Source: Clostridium sp. MCC353 (GTDB lineage: Bacteria; Bacillota; Clostridia; Lachnospirales; Lachnospiraceae). Taken from it: a DNA stretch of 64,000 nucleotides. The notes under the pieces were generated by a model that saw only the letters and a list, made by a program, of their open reading frames with translations, had not been told where the DNA came from and searched no databases. The stretch covers positions 1 through 64,000 of the forward strand of contig NZ_WQPN01000158.1 of assembly GCF_018785315.1 (NCBI RefSeq). The letters are read 5' to 3'. A program made the translations under genes and the position numbers. This document shows, piece by piece, positions 15,248-23,188 of the stretch; within the stretch, counting starts at the first letter, position 1; each line of letters starts with the position of its first letter.

Positions 15248-16264
15248 ATGAAGGAAATGACTATAAGCCAGGTATCCCAAAGTTTGGGAATATCAACAAG
15301 AATGCTTCGTTATTACGAAAAGGCAGGATTAATCAGCAGTTCCCGGCGGGAAGGATATTCCTACCGGATATATGATGATAATACAGTTACCCGGATTAAA
15401 CAAATTTTACTTCTGCGGAAGCTGAGAATACCTGTCCGCCAAATTGAAACTATCTTGAACAATACAAATGCGGTTGGAGCTATTGAGATCTTTCAGCAAA
15501 ATATTGATGAATTGGATGAAGAGATCACAGCTCTTTCAACCATAAGAAATATACTGAACCATTTAGTTGAAGAACTCAGCAAGGCCACAGAACTGCCGCT
15601 GAAAAATATTATCTCTCAAGATGATACCCTATTAACAACAATTGAGTCCCTAGAGTTAATCAGCATTAATTTCAAGGAGGAACAAACCGTGGACAAATTA
15701 AAAAAAGCAGACGAACGTCTTTCAAAGATCAACGATGTGCGAATTATCTATCTGCCTCCGGCAGTAATAGCTGCTTCACATTATATTGGTGATGATCCTG
15801 AATTGCATGCAAACTTCCTAATTGAAAAATTTATTAAAGAAAGTTCTTTAAGAAAGGCAAAACCGGATTTGAGACATTTTGGTTTTAATCACCCTAATCC
15901 CGTTGATGAAACCGGATTTCATGGTTATGAAGCATGGGTGACAATTCCTGATGATATGGAAGTTCCAGAACCACTCGAAAAGAAGCGGTTCTGCGGCGGT
16001 TTATACGCGGCCCATATGATTAAATTTGGTAATTTTAATGAATGGGGCCCATTTCTTAAATGGGTTATGAAAGACGAAAGATATGAATTTGCAGGCGATT
16101 TACAAGACCAGGAGCACATGTGCGGACTATTGGAAGAACATTTGAATTTTTACAGCCATTTAGAACAGCCTGATTTGGATTTAGAACAGCTGCAGCTAGA
16201 CCTTTTAATACCAATAAAAGAAAAACATACAGAAACGAGGAAGGAAAAAGCGGGCTGCCCATGA
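15248..16264 (+). CDS. MerR family regulator with GyrI-like effector domain
   Basis: A 338-residue regulator. The N-terminal MerR winged helix (ISQVSQSLGISTRMLRYYEK, then EGYSYRIYDD) is followed by a coiled-coil dimer helix (~80-120). A long C-terminal GyrI/AraC effector-binding domain runs from ~155 to 290 and includes GYEAWVTIPDDMEVPEP and FCGGLYAAHMI. Such proteins (BmrR/TipA type) bind hydrophobic ligands and activate promoters with long spacers. Its own promoter has a 19-bp spacer with a dyad. The downstream neighbour, an alcohol dehydrogenase, is convergent, so the regulated genes beyond itself are not evident. RBS is GGAGGTAAAAC. Confidence 0.87.
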   Translation: MKEMTISQVSQSLGISTRMLRYYEKAGLISSSRREGYSYRIYDDNTVTRIKQILLLRKLRIPVRQIETILNNTNAVGAIEIFQQNIDELDEEITALSTIRNILNHLVEELSKATELPLKNIISQDDTLLTTIESLELISINFKEEQTVDKLKKADERLSKINDVRIIYLPPAVIAASHYIGDDPELHANFLIEKFIKESSLRKAKPDLRHFGFNHPNPVDETGFHGYEAWVTIPDDMEVPEPLEKKRFCGGLYAAHMIKFGNFNEWGPFLKWVMKDERYEFAGDLQDQEHMCGLLEEHLNFYSHLEQPDLDLEQLQLDLLIPIKEKHTETRKEKAGCP

Positions 16265-16268
16265 AAAC

Positions 16269-16311
16269 GCACCGGCATGAAACTGGGGTCAGTCTCATGC
16301 CGGTGCTTTCA
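16269..16311 (+). terminator. Terminator after the MerR gene
   Basis: GCACCGGCATGA (16269-16280) and TCATGCCGGTGC (16295-16306) form a perfect 12-bp stem starting 4 bp after the stop codon, followed by a short TTTC. Confidence 0.75.
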
Positions 16312-16408
16312 TGCAGAACGATTGAAGCCCGGATTCGGGGAAGGTATGGCTGACATACCAAGCAAGTCAGCCGGCCGGACTAATGGTCTGCTGGCTGAGA
16401 ATCCATCT

Positions 16409-17599
16409 CTAAAAATCCACTTCCGTATCATAGTAACAGCAGGTCAGCAGTTTTTCCATCTCCGCCGGTGTGATCTGACGCGGGTTTGATCCGGTGCAGG
16501 CGTCTCCGACTGCCAGCTCGGCAACCGTTTTCAGTTTGCTGTTAAACTCCGCCTCATCGATGATTCCGCCTTCATATTCTTTGATGCAGGACGGGATGTT
16601 AAGCTTCTCGTTCATGGAACGGATTTCAGCGATCAGGGCGTCTACCAGCTCCTCTGTCGTTTCTCCCTTCAAATCGATGAATCTGGCAATATCCGCATAC
16701 CGTTTGGCGGCTGTGTCGTCTTTGGCATTGAATTTGATAACTTTTGGAAGGTACATGGCATTGGCACAGCCGTGAACGATGTGTCCGCCGCTGTAAGCCG
16801 CGCCTGTCTTATGGGCCATGGAATGGACGATTCCTAATAATGCGTTGGAAAATGCCATTCCCGCCAGACACTGCGCATTGTGCATCCTGTCTCTGGCGCT
16901 CATATCCCCGTTATAGGAATCGATCAGGAATGTGTGGATCATTTTGATGGCGTGCAGAGCCAGGGGATCCGTATAATCGCTGTTTAATGTGGATACATAT
17001 GCCTCTATTGCATGGGTCATGGCATCCATTCCGGTATGGGCGGTCAATTTCGCTGGCATGGTCTCCGCTAAATCCGGGTCTACGATGGCAACATCAGGAG
17101 TGATGTTAAAGTCTGCCAGCGGATATTTAATTCCCTTCTGATAATCTGTGATAACGCTGAATGCGGTCACTTCCGTAGCTGTGCCGGAAGTGGACGGAAT
17201 CGCACAAAATCTGGCTTTTGTACGAAGAGTCGGGAAATTAAATGGGATGCACAGCTCTTCGAATGTGGTATCCGGGTATTCATAAAATGCCCACATCGCT
17301 TTTGCTGCGTCGATGGGGGAACCGCCTCCGATGGCAACAATCCAGTCAGGACCGAATTCTTTCATCATCTCAGCGCCCTTCATCACTGTCTCCACGCTGG
17401 GATCCGGCTCTACGCCTTCAAACAGTTTCACTTCCATTCCGGCTTCCGTTAAGTTTGTTACAACTTTGTCAAGAAAACCAAACCGTTTCATGGAGCCGCC
17501 TCCAACAACAACGATGGCTTTATTCCCTTTTAAGTTTTTCAGCTCGTCAATAGCGCCTTTTCCGTGATATAAATCCCTTGGTAATGTGAATCTGGCCAT
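16409..17599 (-). CDS. Iron-containing alcohol dehydrogenase
   Basis: A 396-residue group III alcohol dehydrogenase (butanol/1,3-propanediol dehydrogenase type) using NAD(P)H and Fe2+. The dinucleotide site is VVVGGGSMKRFG (about 30-41) with GGGSPIDAAKAMW (~106). The metal ligands appear as the D in VDPDLAETMP and the histidines of MDAMTHAIEAY, GIVHSMAHKTG and GHIVHGCANA. It is full length and monocistronic. AGGAGGATTTATT precedes the ATG. Its alcohol/aldehyde substrate cannot be told from sequence. Confidence 0.93.
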   Translation of the reverse strand: MARFTLPRDLYHGKGAIDELKNLKGNKAIVVVGGGSMKRFGFLDKVVTNLTEAGMEVKLFEGVEPDPSVETVMKGAEMMKEFGPDWIVAIGGGSPIDAAKAMWAFYEYPDTTFEELCIPFNFPTLRTKARFCAIPSTSGTATEVTAFSVITDYQKGIKYPLADFNITPDVAIVDPDLAETMPAKLTAHTGMDAMTHAIEAYVSTLNSDYTDPLALHAIKMIHTFLIDSYNGDMSARDRMHNAQCLAGMAFSNALLGIVHSMAHKTGAAYSGGHIVHGCANAMYLPKVIKFNAKDDTAAKRYADIARFIDLKGETTEELVDALIAEIRSMNEKLNIPSCIKEYEGGIIDEAEFNSKLKTVAELAVGDACTGSNPRQITPAEMEKLLTCCYYDTEVDF

Positions 17600-17694
17600 A
17601 ATAAATCCTCCTTCATATATGTATAATTATGATAATTTTGTATCAATCTCAGTTACTATTGTACCAATGATTCTGTAAAAATAGTAATATAAAA

Positions 17695-17730
17695 GGATAC
17701 ATATCAGTATATAATTACTGATATGTATCC
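17695..17730. promoter_or_regulatory. 15-bp perfect palindrome upstream of adh
   Basis: GGATACATATCAGTA (17695-17709) and TACTGATATGTATCC (17716-17730) form a perfect inverted repeat around TATAAT. It lies ~100 bp upstream of the alcohol dehydrogenase. It may be a large operator or a hairpin; no T tract follows. Confidence 0.5.
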
Positions 17731-17759
17731 TCTACTGGAATTATGATATTCAATAATAA

Positions 17760-17911
17760 GTAACCATTCAGATGGCTCATCCTCTTGACTAAAAAGCCGG
17801 TCGAGAAACATCAGATATCCATCCGATGTAAAAACCAGTTAAGAAAGCTGCTTACAAGCAAACTTGGCGTTGCTTTCCTAACCAAGTTTCCCGCCGTCTA
17901 ATCGATTGCGG
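17760..17911. mobile_element. MITE-like element, degenerate copy B
   Basis: It starts GTAACCATTCAGATGGC and ends GCCGTCTAATCGATTGC. It shares with copy A, in the same order, a diverged TCTTGAC-CCGGTC hairpin, the ATCCATCCGATGTAAAAA segment, and GCTTACAAGCAAACTTG. The middle hairpins of copy A are missing, so it is an internally deleted and diverged relative. It fills the gap between two genes. Confidence 0.75.
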
Positions 17912-17915
17912 TTTA

Positions 17916-19622
17916 TCAGAAGCGGAGGCCGCGGTAGCGGTTAAAGCAGGCGAATATCTCCTGCCGCCTGGGCCTTGCCAGGGAATCGGGAAGATAAAAA
18001 CCATCGGCCAGGGCTGCCAGCCCCTTCTGATCCATTAAGGTTTCCAGCGCGTCCACAATTTCCCTCATGCTCCGCTTTCCGTTCATCATTTTCATCTCTC
18101 CGTATTTTAAAAGGTATACGAGAGCCTGGAGCTGTTCCTGATCCACAAGCTGTTCCACATAACGCAGATCCACCACTTCCCTGTCCAGAGACACAGAATC
18201 CCGGCCCAGCACTTTGGATTTAATCCTGTTGTTATCCTTTAATGCGGAATTGGTACGGGGACGCCGCTCATTGAAATCCGCGATGACAAGGGGGTCTTCT
18301 AAAATCCTGATTCCCGCGTACTGGCCCGCAGCCTCTTTCGCCGTTTTCGTGATATCATAGGGAAGATAGTCCTCCATCTGGATCACTGTATCCGCCACAT
18401 GGAAGTAAGCGCCGGAACTGCCGGCCACCATGATGGTTGAGATTCCAAGCTGTTCATAAACAGCCCTCACCCGTTCCACAAATGGGGTGATAGGTTCTTT
18501 GTCCCGGCTCACCACCTGCTGCATCAGTTCATCCCGGATCATGAAATTGGTGGCGGATGTATCCTCATCGATGAGGAACAGGGAAGCCCCCGCCTCCACC
18601 GCTTCCACCGTATTGGCCGCCTGGGACGTGCTGCCGCTGGCATCCGGGGTATCAAAATGTACCGTATCTTTCCCGTTGGGCAGGTTGTTGATAAAGGGTG
18701 ATATATCAACCTGCTGAATGCTTCTGGAATCCTCCGCCCTCAATTTAACAGCCGACTGGTCGGTTATCACAAGTTCCCTTCCGTCTCCCGGAATGTGATT
18801 GTAAATGCCCAGTTCCAACGCTTCCAGAACCGTGGATTTTCCATGAAAACCGCCGCCCACAATGAGTGTGATCCCCTTTTTTATTCCCATTCCCGTGACA
18901 GGGCCGTGATAGGGGAGGTCAAGAGTTACCTCCATGGAAGCCGGGGACTGGAATATGACCGCCTGTCTCATGGGCCTCTGCGATACTCCGCTTTCCCTTG
19001 GCAGCACAGAACCGTTGGCAATAAATGCCGCCAGGCCCATTTCATCCAGTTTCCCCCTGATATACTGCTGATCAACGCAGAGGCGGACCGCCTTTTCCAG
19101 CGGATCATGGTTCAACTTATTATAGAAGAAACTGGAACAGACACAGCCTGGAAGCAGGTCAAATAGTATTTTAATCAGTTCGCCGGAATTGATGGTTCTG
19201 CCATTGGCAGGGAAACCGATCTCCATTCTCACCAGAATATCGCCATTTTTCGGATCTACGGTACAGGCGCTCCGCTCCAGCACCTGCTGCCCGCAGCGGC
19301 TGACGCCGATCAGTCCGCTCTTTCCCGAACCTTTGGCCTTGAAGTTGATTTTTTCAATCTGCTTTCCGAACATCCGCGTCAGATAATCCTGCAGGGTTAT
19401 CCGCTTCATCCGTTCCTCATACAGGCGTTCCGGGAAACCGGCCTGTCTGCCTGAGATGAGAACGCTCACCTTGGATGGGGCGGCAAATGGATCCCCCTGC
19501 ACATGATCGATGGACAGCCTGTAATCCTTAAAATCATAGCAGCCCTGGATCGATTTGTAAGCCGGATAACTCCTTCTGTCTATGGCTGTTAACTCTTTTC
19601 TCAAATCTAATGATGTCTTCAT
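17916..19622 (-). CDS. ABC-class P-loop ATPase (predicted isolated ATPase)
   Basis: A 568-residue protein of the single-polypeptide 'ABC_ATPase' family (COG3044 type), which has no membrane segments. The Walker A is GGGFHGKSTVLEALELG in mid-protein (~250), the signature-like SGSTSQAANTVEAVEAGASL and Walker B LFLIDEDTSATNFMIRD follow, and an H-loop-like region MVAGSSGAYFHVADTVI comes next. The biological role of the family is not established. The ATG at 19622 overlaps the stop of the ABC-F gene (ATGA), so translation is coupled. GGAAGGAAAGTTGAT precedes it; a 21-codon upstream extension lacks a site. Confidence 0.85.
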   Translation of the reverse strand: MKTSLDLRKELTAIDRRSYPAYKSIQGCYDFKDYRLSIDHVQGDPFAAPSKVSVLISGRQAGFPERLYEERMKRITLQDYLTRMFGKQIEKINFKAKGSGKSGLIGVSRCGQQVLERSACTVDPKNGDILVRMEIGFPANGRTINSGELIKILFDLLPGCVCSSFFYNKLNHDPLEKAVRLCVDQQYIRGKLDEMGLAAFIANGSVLPRESGVSQRPMRQAVIFQSPASMEVTLDLPYHGPVTGMGIKKGITLIVGGGFHGKSTVLEALELGIYNHIPGDGRELVITDQSAVKLRAEDSRSIQQVDISPFINNLPNGKDTVHFDTPDASGSTSQAANTVEAVEAGASLFLIDEDTSATNFMIRDELMQQVVSRDKEPITPFVERVRAVYEQLGISTIMVAGSSGAYFHVADTVIQMEDYLPYDITKTAKEAAGQYAGIRILEDPLVIADFNERRPRTNSALKDNNRIKSKVLGRDSVSLDREVVDLRYVEQLVDQEQLQALVYLLKYGEMKMMNGKRSMREIVDALETLMDQKGLAALADGFYLPDSLARPRRQEIFACFNRYRGLRF

Positions 19623-21505
19623 ATCAACTTTCCTTCCTCTCCAATCTGATACCACTCCAAACAATATGCGTTCCACTCTTCCCACGCCTGGAATAACAGT
19701 TCCTTCATCCGTTCATACTCCGCCTGCTGATCCCAGCTTCCCCCGTTCCAGAACCCTTCCGACTGTTCCCATGCTTCCCGCATGGCCGCCAAGTCATCCT
19801 GCAGCCGCTCCGTCCGCATTCCCGCAGCCTCCATCTTCTCTCCCGCCAGGCGGAGCTGCCAGTCAAAATAGGCTTCCTCTTCCGGAATCTCCCTGAGCCT
19901 GTGGCGTTCCGCCTTAGGAACAGCCCGCATCCCCGCAATCAGAGCCTGTTCTTCCGCCTTCACCTGGGCCGCCATGCTCTCCCCTGTGTCCTTCCTGGCG
20001 CAGCGCTCCAGATAATGTTCATAACCAAAGGGATAATACATTACCGACTGATCCTCAAAAATCATCACCGCATCCGCTACCTGGCGGATAAAATAACGGT
20101 CATGGGACACGAATATGACCGTTCCCGTATAAGCTTGAAATGCCGATTCCAGCGTCTCTTTCGCCTGAATGTCCATGTGATTGGTGGGCTCGTCCAGAAT
20201 CAGGAAATTAGGGCGGCTCTGCAAGAGTTCCGCCAGCACCAGCCTGGATTTCTCCCCACCGGAAAGGGAACTGACCCGCTTTCCCGCCTCCCGTCCGCCA
20301 AACAGATAGGCCCCGAGAATGCTCCTCACCTCTTTTTCCGTCAGCGCCGGAAACAGATCGTGGAAATGATCCGCCACCGTTTTATCCGACATGATCTGGG
20401 CGGAGTGCTGGTCAAAATACCCGATGGTGATGTTATTTCCCAGGGAATACGTACCGTCTATCGGGGGAATCAGCCCTGCTGCCGTCTTTAAAAATGTGGT
20501 TTTACCCACTCCATTTGCCCCCAGTATCCCGATCTTCTGTCCCTTGCGCACCCGCATGGTGATCTCCAGCACCGGGGTATTGTAACCGATTTTCAAATGT
20601 TCCGCCTCGAATACGGTTTTGCTCCCTGAAACCAGAGGCTCAATTTCGCCGGTGAAAATATGTACGTCATCTTCCTCCGGCTTTGAAACCGCAGTCATCC
20701 TCTCCATGGCCTTTTTCTTGGACCGGGCAAAGGACGCTTTCCTGGGTTTATGCTTAAAGCGCTCCACCAGTTCTTCCAGGCGCTTTGTCTCTTCTATATA
20801 GCGTTCATAGGCTTTTTGCTGCAGCCGTATGCTCTTTAATTTCTGTTGGCGGTAGGCGGTGTAATTGCCGGGATAGCGGGTCATCTTCCCGCCTGCCAGC
20901 TCATAGACCACATCCGTGGTCTGATCCAGGAAAAAGCGGTCATGGGATACCATAACCACTGCCTTTTCGTAGCGTTTTAAATATTGTTCCAGCCACTCCG
21001 ACGTGGCAAGATCCAGGTGGTTGGTGGGCTCGTCCAGCAAAAGGACGTCCGGTTTCGCCAGCAGAAGGCGGATCAGCGCGATCTTGGTCTGCTCGCCTCC
21101 TGAAAATGAGGACAGCTTCCTGCGTTTATCCCCTTTAGTGAAGCCCAGCCCGGTAAACAGGATATCATACTCCCGTTCATAATCAAAACGCTCTCTTGCA
21201 TAGGTATCCCTGCACGGGCAGGAGGCCAAAAGTTCCTCCTCCACGGTTTTCTCCCTGTCGGAAAATACCTGCTGGCTCAGCATCCCGGCCGTGATCTTTC
21301 TGGAGCAGATGATTCCCGGTCCGTTTCTCTTATCATCCCGGTCCAGCTCCAGCTCTCCGGCAATGAGGCGGAGCAGAGTTGTTTTCCCGGCTCCATTTCT
21401 TCCCACCACCGCAATCTTTTCATTTCCCCGTATTTCAAAATCTATATGTGACAATATGGGCACGCCGCCCAAGGTCACGGTTCCGTCCGTAATCTGATAT
21501 AACAT
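19619..21505 (-). CDS. ABC-F family ATPase
   Basis: A 628-residue cytosolic protein with two ABC domains and no membrane part. The first domain has GRNGAGKT (35-42), signature SGGEQ (135-139) and LLLDEPTNHLD (~155-165). The second has GANGVGKT, SGGEKSRLVLAELL and LILDEPTNHMD. A charged linker (~225-285) joins them, and a C-terminal coiled coil extends beyond the second domain. ABC-F proteins act at the ribosomal E site, either as translation factors or as antibiotic ribosome-protection proteins; which one cannot be decided here. It overlaps the next gene by 4 bp and lies 91 bp after hepT. Confidence 0.92.
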   Translation of the reverse strand: MLYQITDGTVTLGGVPILSHIDFEIRGNEKIAVVGRNGAGKTTLLRLIAGELELDRDDKRNGPGIICSRKITAGMLSQQVFSDREKTVEEELLASCPCRDTYARERFDYEREYDILFTGLGFTKGDKRRKLSSFSGGEQTKIALIRLLLAKPDVLLLDEPTNHLDLATSEWLEQYLKRYEKAVVMVSHDRFFLDQTTDVVYELAGGKMTRYPGNYTAYRQQKLKSIRLQQKAYERYIEETKRLEELVERFKHKPRKASFARSKKKAMERMTAVSKPEEDDVHIFTGEIEPLVSGSKTVFEAEHLKIGYNTPVLEITMRVRKGQKIGILGANGVGKTTFLKTAAGLIPPIDGTYSLGNNITIGYFDQHSAQIMSDKTVADHFHDLFPALTEKEVRSILGAYLFGGREAGKRVSSLSGGEKSRLVLAELLQSRPNFLILDEPTNHMDIQAKETLESAFQAYTGTVIFVSHDRYFIRQVADAVMIFEDQSVMYYPFGYEHYLERCARKDTGESMAAQVKAEEQALIAGMRAVPKAERHRLREIPEEEAYFDWQLRLAGEKMEAAGMRTERLQDDLAAMREAWEQSEGFWNGGSWDQQAEYERMKELLFQAWEEWNAYCLEWYQIGEEGKLI

Positions 21506-21596
21506 CTGTCTTCCTTCTGTTCTTCATTTCTAAAATGGCTTCGCTCCTGTTATAATATCACAGCCGGCCTCAATATTCCACAATTTTAACTGCCGC

Positions 21597-22133
21597 TCAG
21601 GTGGTCTTTAAAAGATTTTCCCGCCTGCAGTACTCCCATATCATGTCAAAAATCGCTTCATACCCTTCCGAGTAATTGGCCACATTTTCCATCACGGTTT
21701 CCATGTTCCCCTTGTAATTTTCATATGCGTGCACGATTTCATTCCGGTCGGACATGGAAGTCACCGCATTGTCCACCTCTTCATTTTCACATTCCCCGGG
21801 AAACAGGCTTTGAAACCGTCCGATGGCCCGGCGGATGGAAATATCCTCATTTTTCAGGATTTCCCCTTCCGCCTCCATCACGGATTCCATGATATCCTGA
21901 AATGCGATCACCATATAGCCGAACCGGTTAGCCAGGCTGTCCCTGTAGTCCAGGCGGTCCGTGCCTTCCGCATTCAGATATTTCCGGTAAATCCGTTTCA
22001 TGGAGTCGATATGGTCTTTCATCTCATATAATTTCATCTCCAGAGTAAATGCCGTAATCTTTTTCCTGTCATATTCCCTGGAATCCGGGCCTGTAATTCC
22101 CGCTTTTTTAAGTGCCTCACCGAATGCGCCCAT
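21597..22133 (-). CDS. hepT: HEPN toxin, HepT-like
   Basis: A 178-residue helical protein. It carries RNEIVHAY at 130-137, the HEPN RX4HXY ribonuclease motif. In HepT/MntA systems the toxin cuts RNA and is silenced when the antitoxin adds AMP groups to the tyrosine of this motif (here Y137). The gene starts 17 bp inside the end of the nucleotidyltransferase gene, as expected for this two-gene module. It is longer than typical HepT (about 130-145 residues), with extra N-terminal helices. Confidence 0.85.
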   Translation of the reverse strand: MGAFGEALKKAGITGPDSREYDRKKITAFTLEMKLYEMKDHIDSMKRIYRKYLNAEGTDRLDYRDSLANRFGYMVIAFQDIMESVMEAEGEILKNEDISIRRAIGRFQSLFPGECENEEVDNAVTSMSDRNEIVHAYENYKGNMETVMENVANYSEGYEAIFDMIWEYCRRENLLKTT

Positions 22134-22548
22134 GATCTGCCTCCTCCCGCGCCTCTTTTATGATTGTCTCCTGTGGGTTCTCCCCATACTCTTTTGTCAT
22201 CTGTTTCATATAGCTGATCAGCTCATCAGGACAATAATCCGTCACCGCGCAGGTGTGGCCTGTGACAATGGAAATGTTGATGTACTGGGATTTCACAAGC
22301 CGCATCCTGACCACATCATTGTCAATTCCCAGCTTTTTAAAATAATCTTTTGTATAAGCGTATATCCTGAACGTAAGCCCCGGTTTTAAAGACAGGATGC
22401 CGATATCGATATCCGAATCTTCCGTATACCGTTCCGTCAAAAAACTTCCGAAAATGAGGACATTATACTGTCCCCAGTCCGGAAATTCCTTTTTTACCGA
22501 ATCGGCATAATCCTGTACTATTTTTTGCCGTTCTTTTATGGAAAGCAT
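22117..22548 (-). CDS. mntA: MNT-domain nucleotidyltransferase antitoxin, MntA-like
   Basis: A 143-residue minimal nucleotidyltransferase. The active-site pattern is exactly GSX10DXD (GSF...SDIDIGI, ~residues 34-48), as in MntA enzymes that AMPylate and neutralise HepT toxins. A C-terminal helical tail follows. It precedes and overlaps the HEPN gene. Its own start follows AGAGGGGGAATTTT. Together they form a type VII toxin-antitoxin pair (family knowledge). A housekeeping nucleotidyltransferase role is less likely because of the partner. Confidence 0.87.
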   Translation of the reverse strand: MLSIKERQKIVQDYADSVKKEFPDWGQYNVLIFGSFLTERYTEDSDIDIGILSLKPGLTFRIYAYTKDYFKKLGIDNDVVRMRLVKSQYINISIVTGHTCAVTDYCPDELISYMKQMTKEYGENPQETIIKEAREEADHGRIR

Positions 22549-22663
22549 AAAATTCCCCCTCTCTTTCTATTAGGATTCCTGTATTTGTCCATTATTAATC
22601 ATTTATTTACAGTATGGTTATTTTCACCTCCATCTGCACATATTAAAACCGGAGGTGATAAAA

Positions 22664-22837
22664 ATGAGTCCAAAGGAATTAAGTTATATCGAAGACGCGT
22701 TAGGCCATGAGAAATTCTTAAAAACACAGTGCCAGGAAGCTGCACAGAATCTTCAGGATATGGAGCTTAAAAACTGTGTTGAACAGCTTCAGCAGAAACA
22801 TCAGCAGATTTTTGACAGTTTTTACAACATGATCTAA
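22664..22837 (+). CDS. Small spore-coat-associated protein
   Basis: A 57-residue helical, glutamine-rich protein beginning MSPKELSYIEDALGHE and ending FDSFYNMI. It lies 13 bp ahead of a CotF-type gene. Such short partners are common next to CotF-like genes in Clostridia, so a spore-coat role is inferred. The start follows AACCGGAGGTGATAAAA. A slightly longer reading of the frame starts before the ribosome site and was not used. Confidence 0.65.
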   Translation: MSPKELSYIEDALGHEKFLKTQCQEAAQNLQDMELKNCVEQLQQKHQQIFDSFYNMI

Positions 22838-22850
22838 GGAGGAAACCGGC

Positions 22851-23096
22851 ATGGATGACAAATGTATTATGGAGAACCTTCTCCTGACAACCAAAGGTGT
22901 CTGTGATTTATATCTTCACGGCACAATCGAATCTTCTACCCAGAACGTGCATCAGGTTTTTGACCGTGCGTTAGAAGACAGCCTGTGTATTCAGGACGAT
23001 ATCTATCAAAAGATGTCCGCGAAGGGCTGGTACAGTACAGAGCAGGCAGAACAGCAGAAAATTCAGAAAGTAAAGAATAAGTTTGCCGGCATGTAA
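22851..23096 (+). CDS. CotF-family spore coat protein
   Basis: An 81-residue protein matching the Coat F domain: LLTTKGVCDLYLHGTIES, a central helix with VHQVFDRALEDSL and IYQKMSAKGWY, then a lysine-rich end. CotF-type proteins are structural parts of the endospore coat made in the mother cell. This is the clearest sign in the window of a spore former. The ATG follows AAGGAGGAAACCGGC. Confidence 0.82.
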   Translation: MDDKCIMENLLLTTKGVCDLYLHGTIESSTQNVHQVFDRALEDSLCIQDDIYQKMSAKGWYSTEQAEQQKIQKVKNKFAGM

Positions 23097-23158
23097 ACAT
23101 TCTTTCAGCCGATGGAGGCACATCGGGAAGAATTAAATTGAAATACGGACAACAAAAC

Positions 23159-23187
23159 GCCCTGGATCAGCCAAATCCAGGGCGCCT
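23159..23187. terminator. Bidirectional terminator, cotF / GGDEF gene
   Basis: GCCCTGGAT (23159-23167) and ATCCAGGGC (23175-23183) form a perfect 9-bp stem, with TTTT on the plus-strand side and GTTTTGTTG on the minus-strand side. The genes converge here. Confidence 0.8.
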
Positions 23188-23188
23188 T

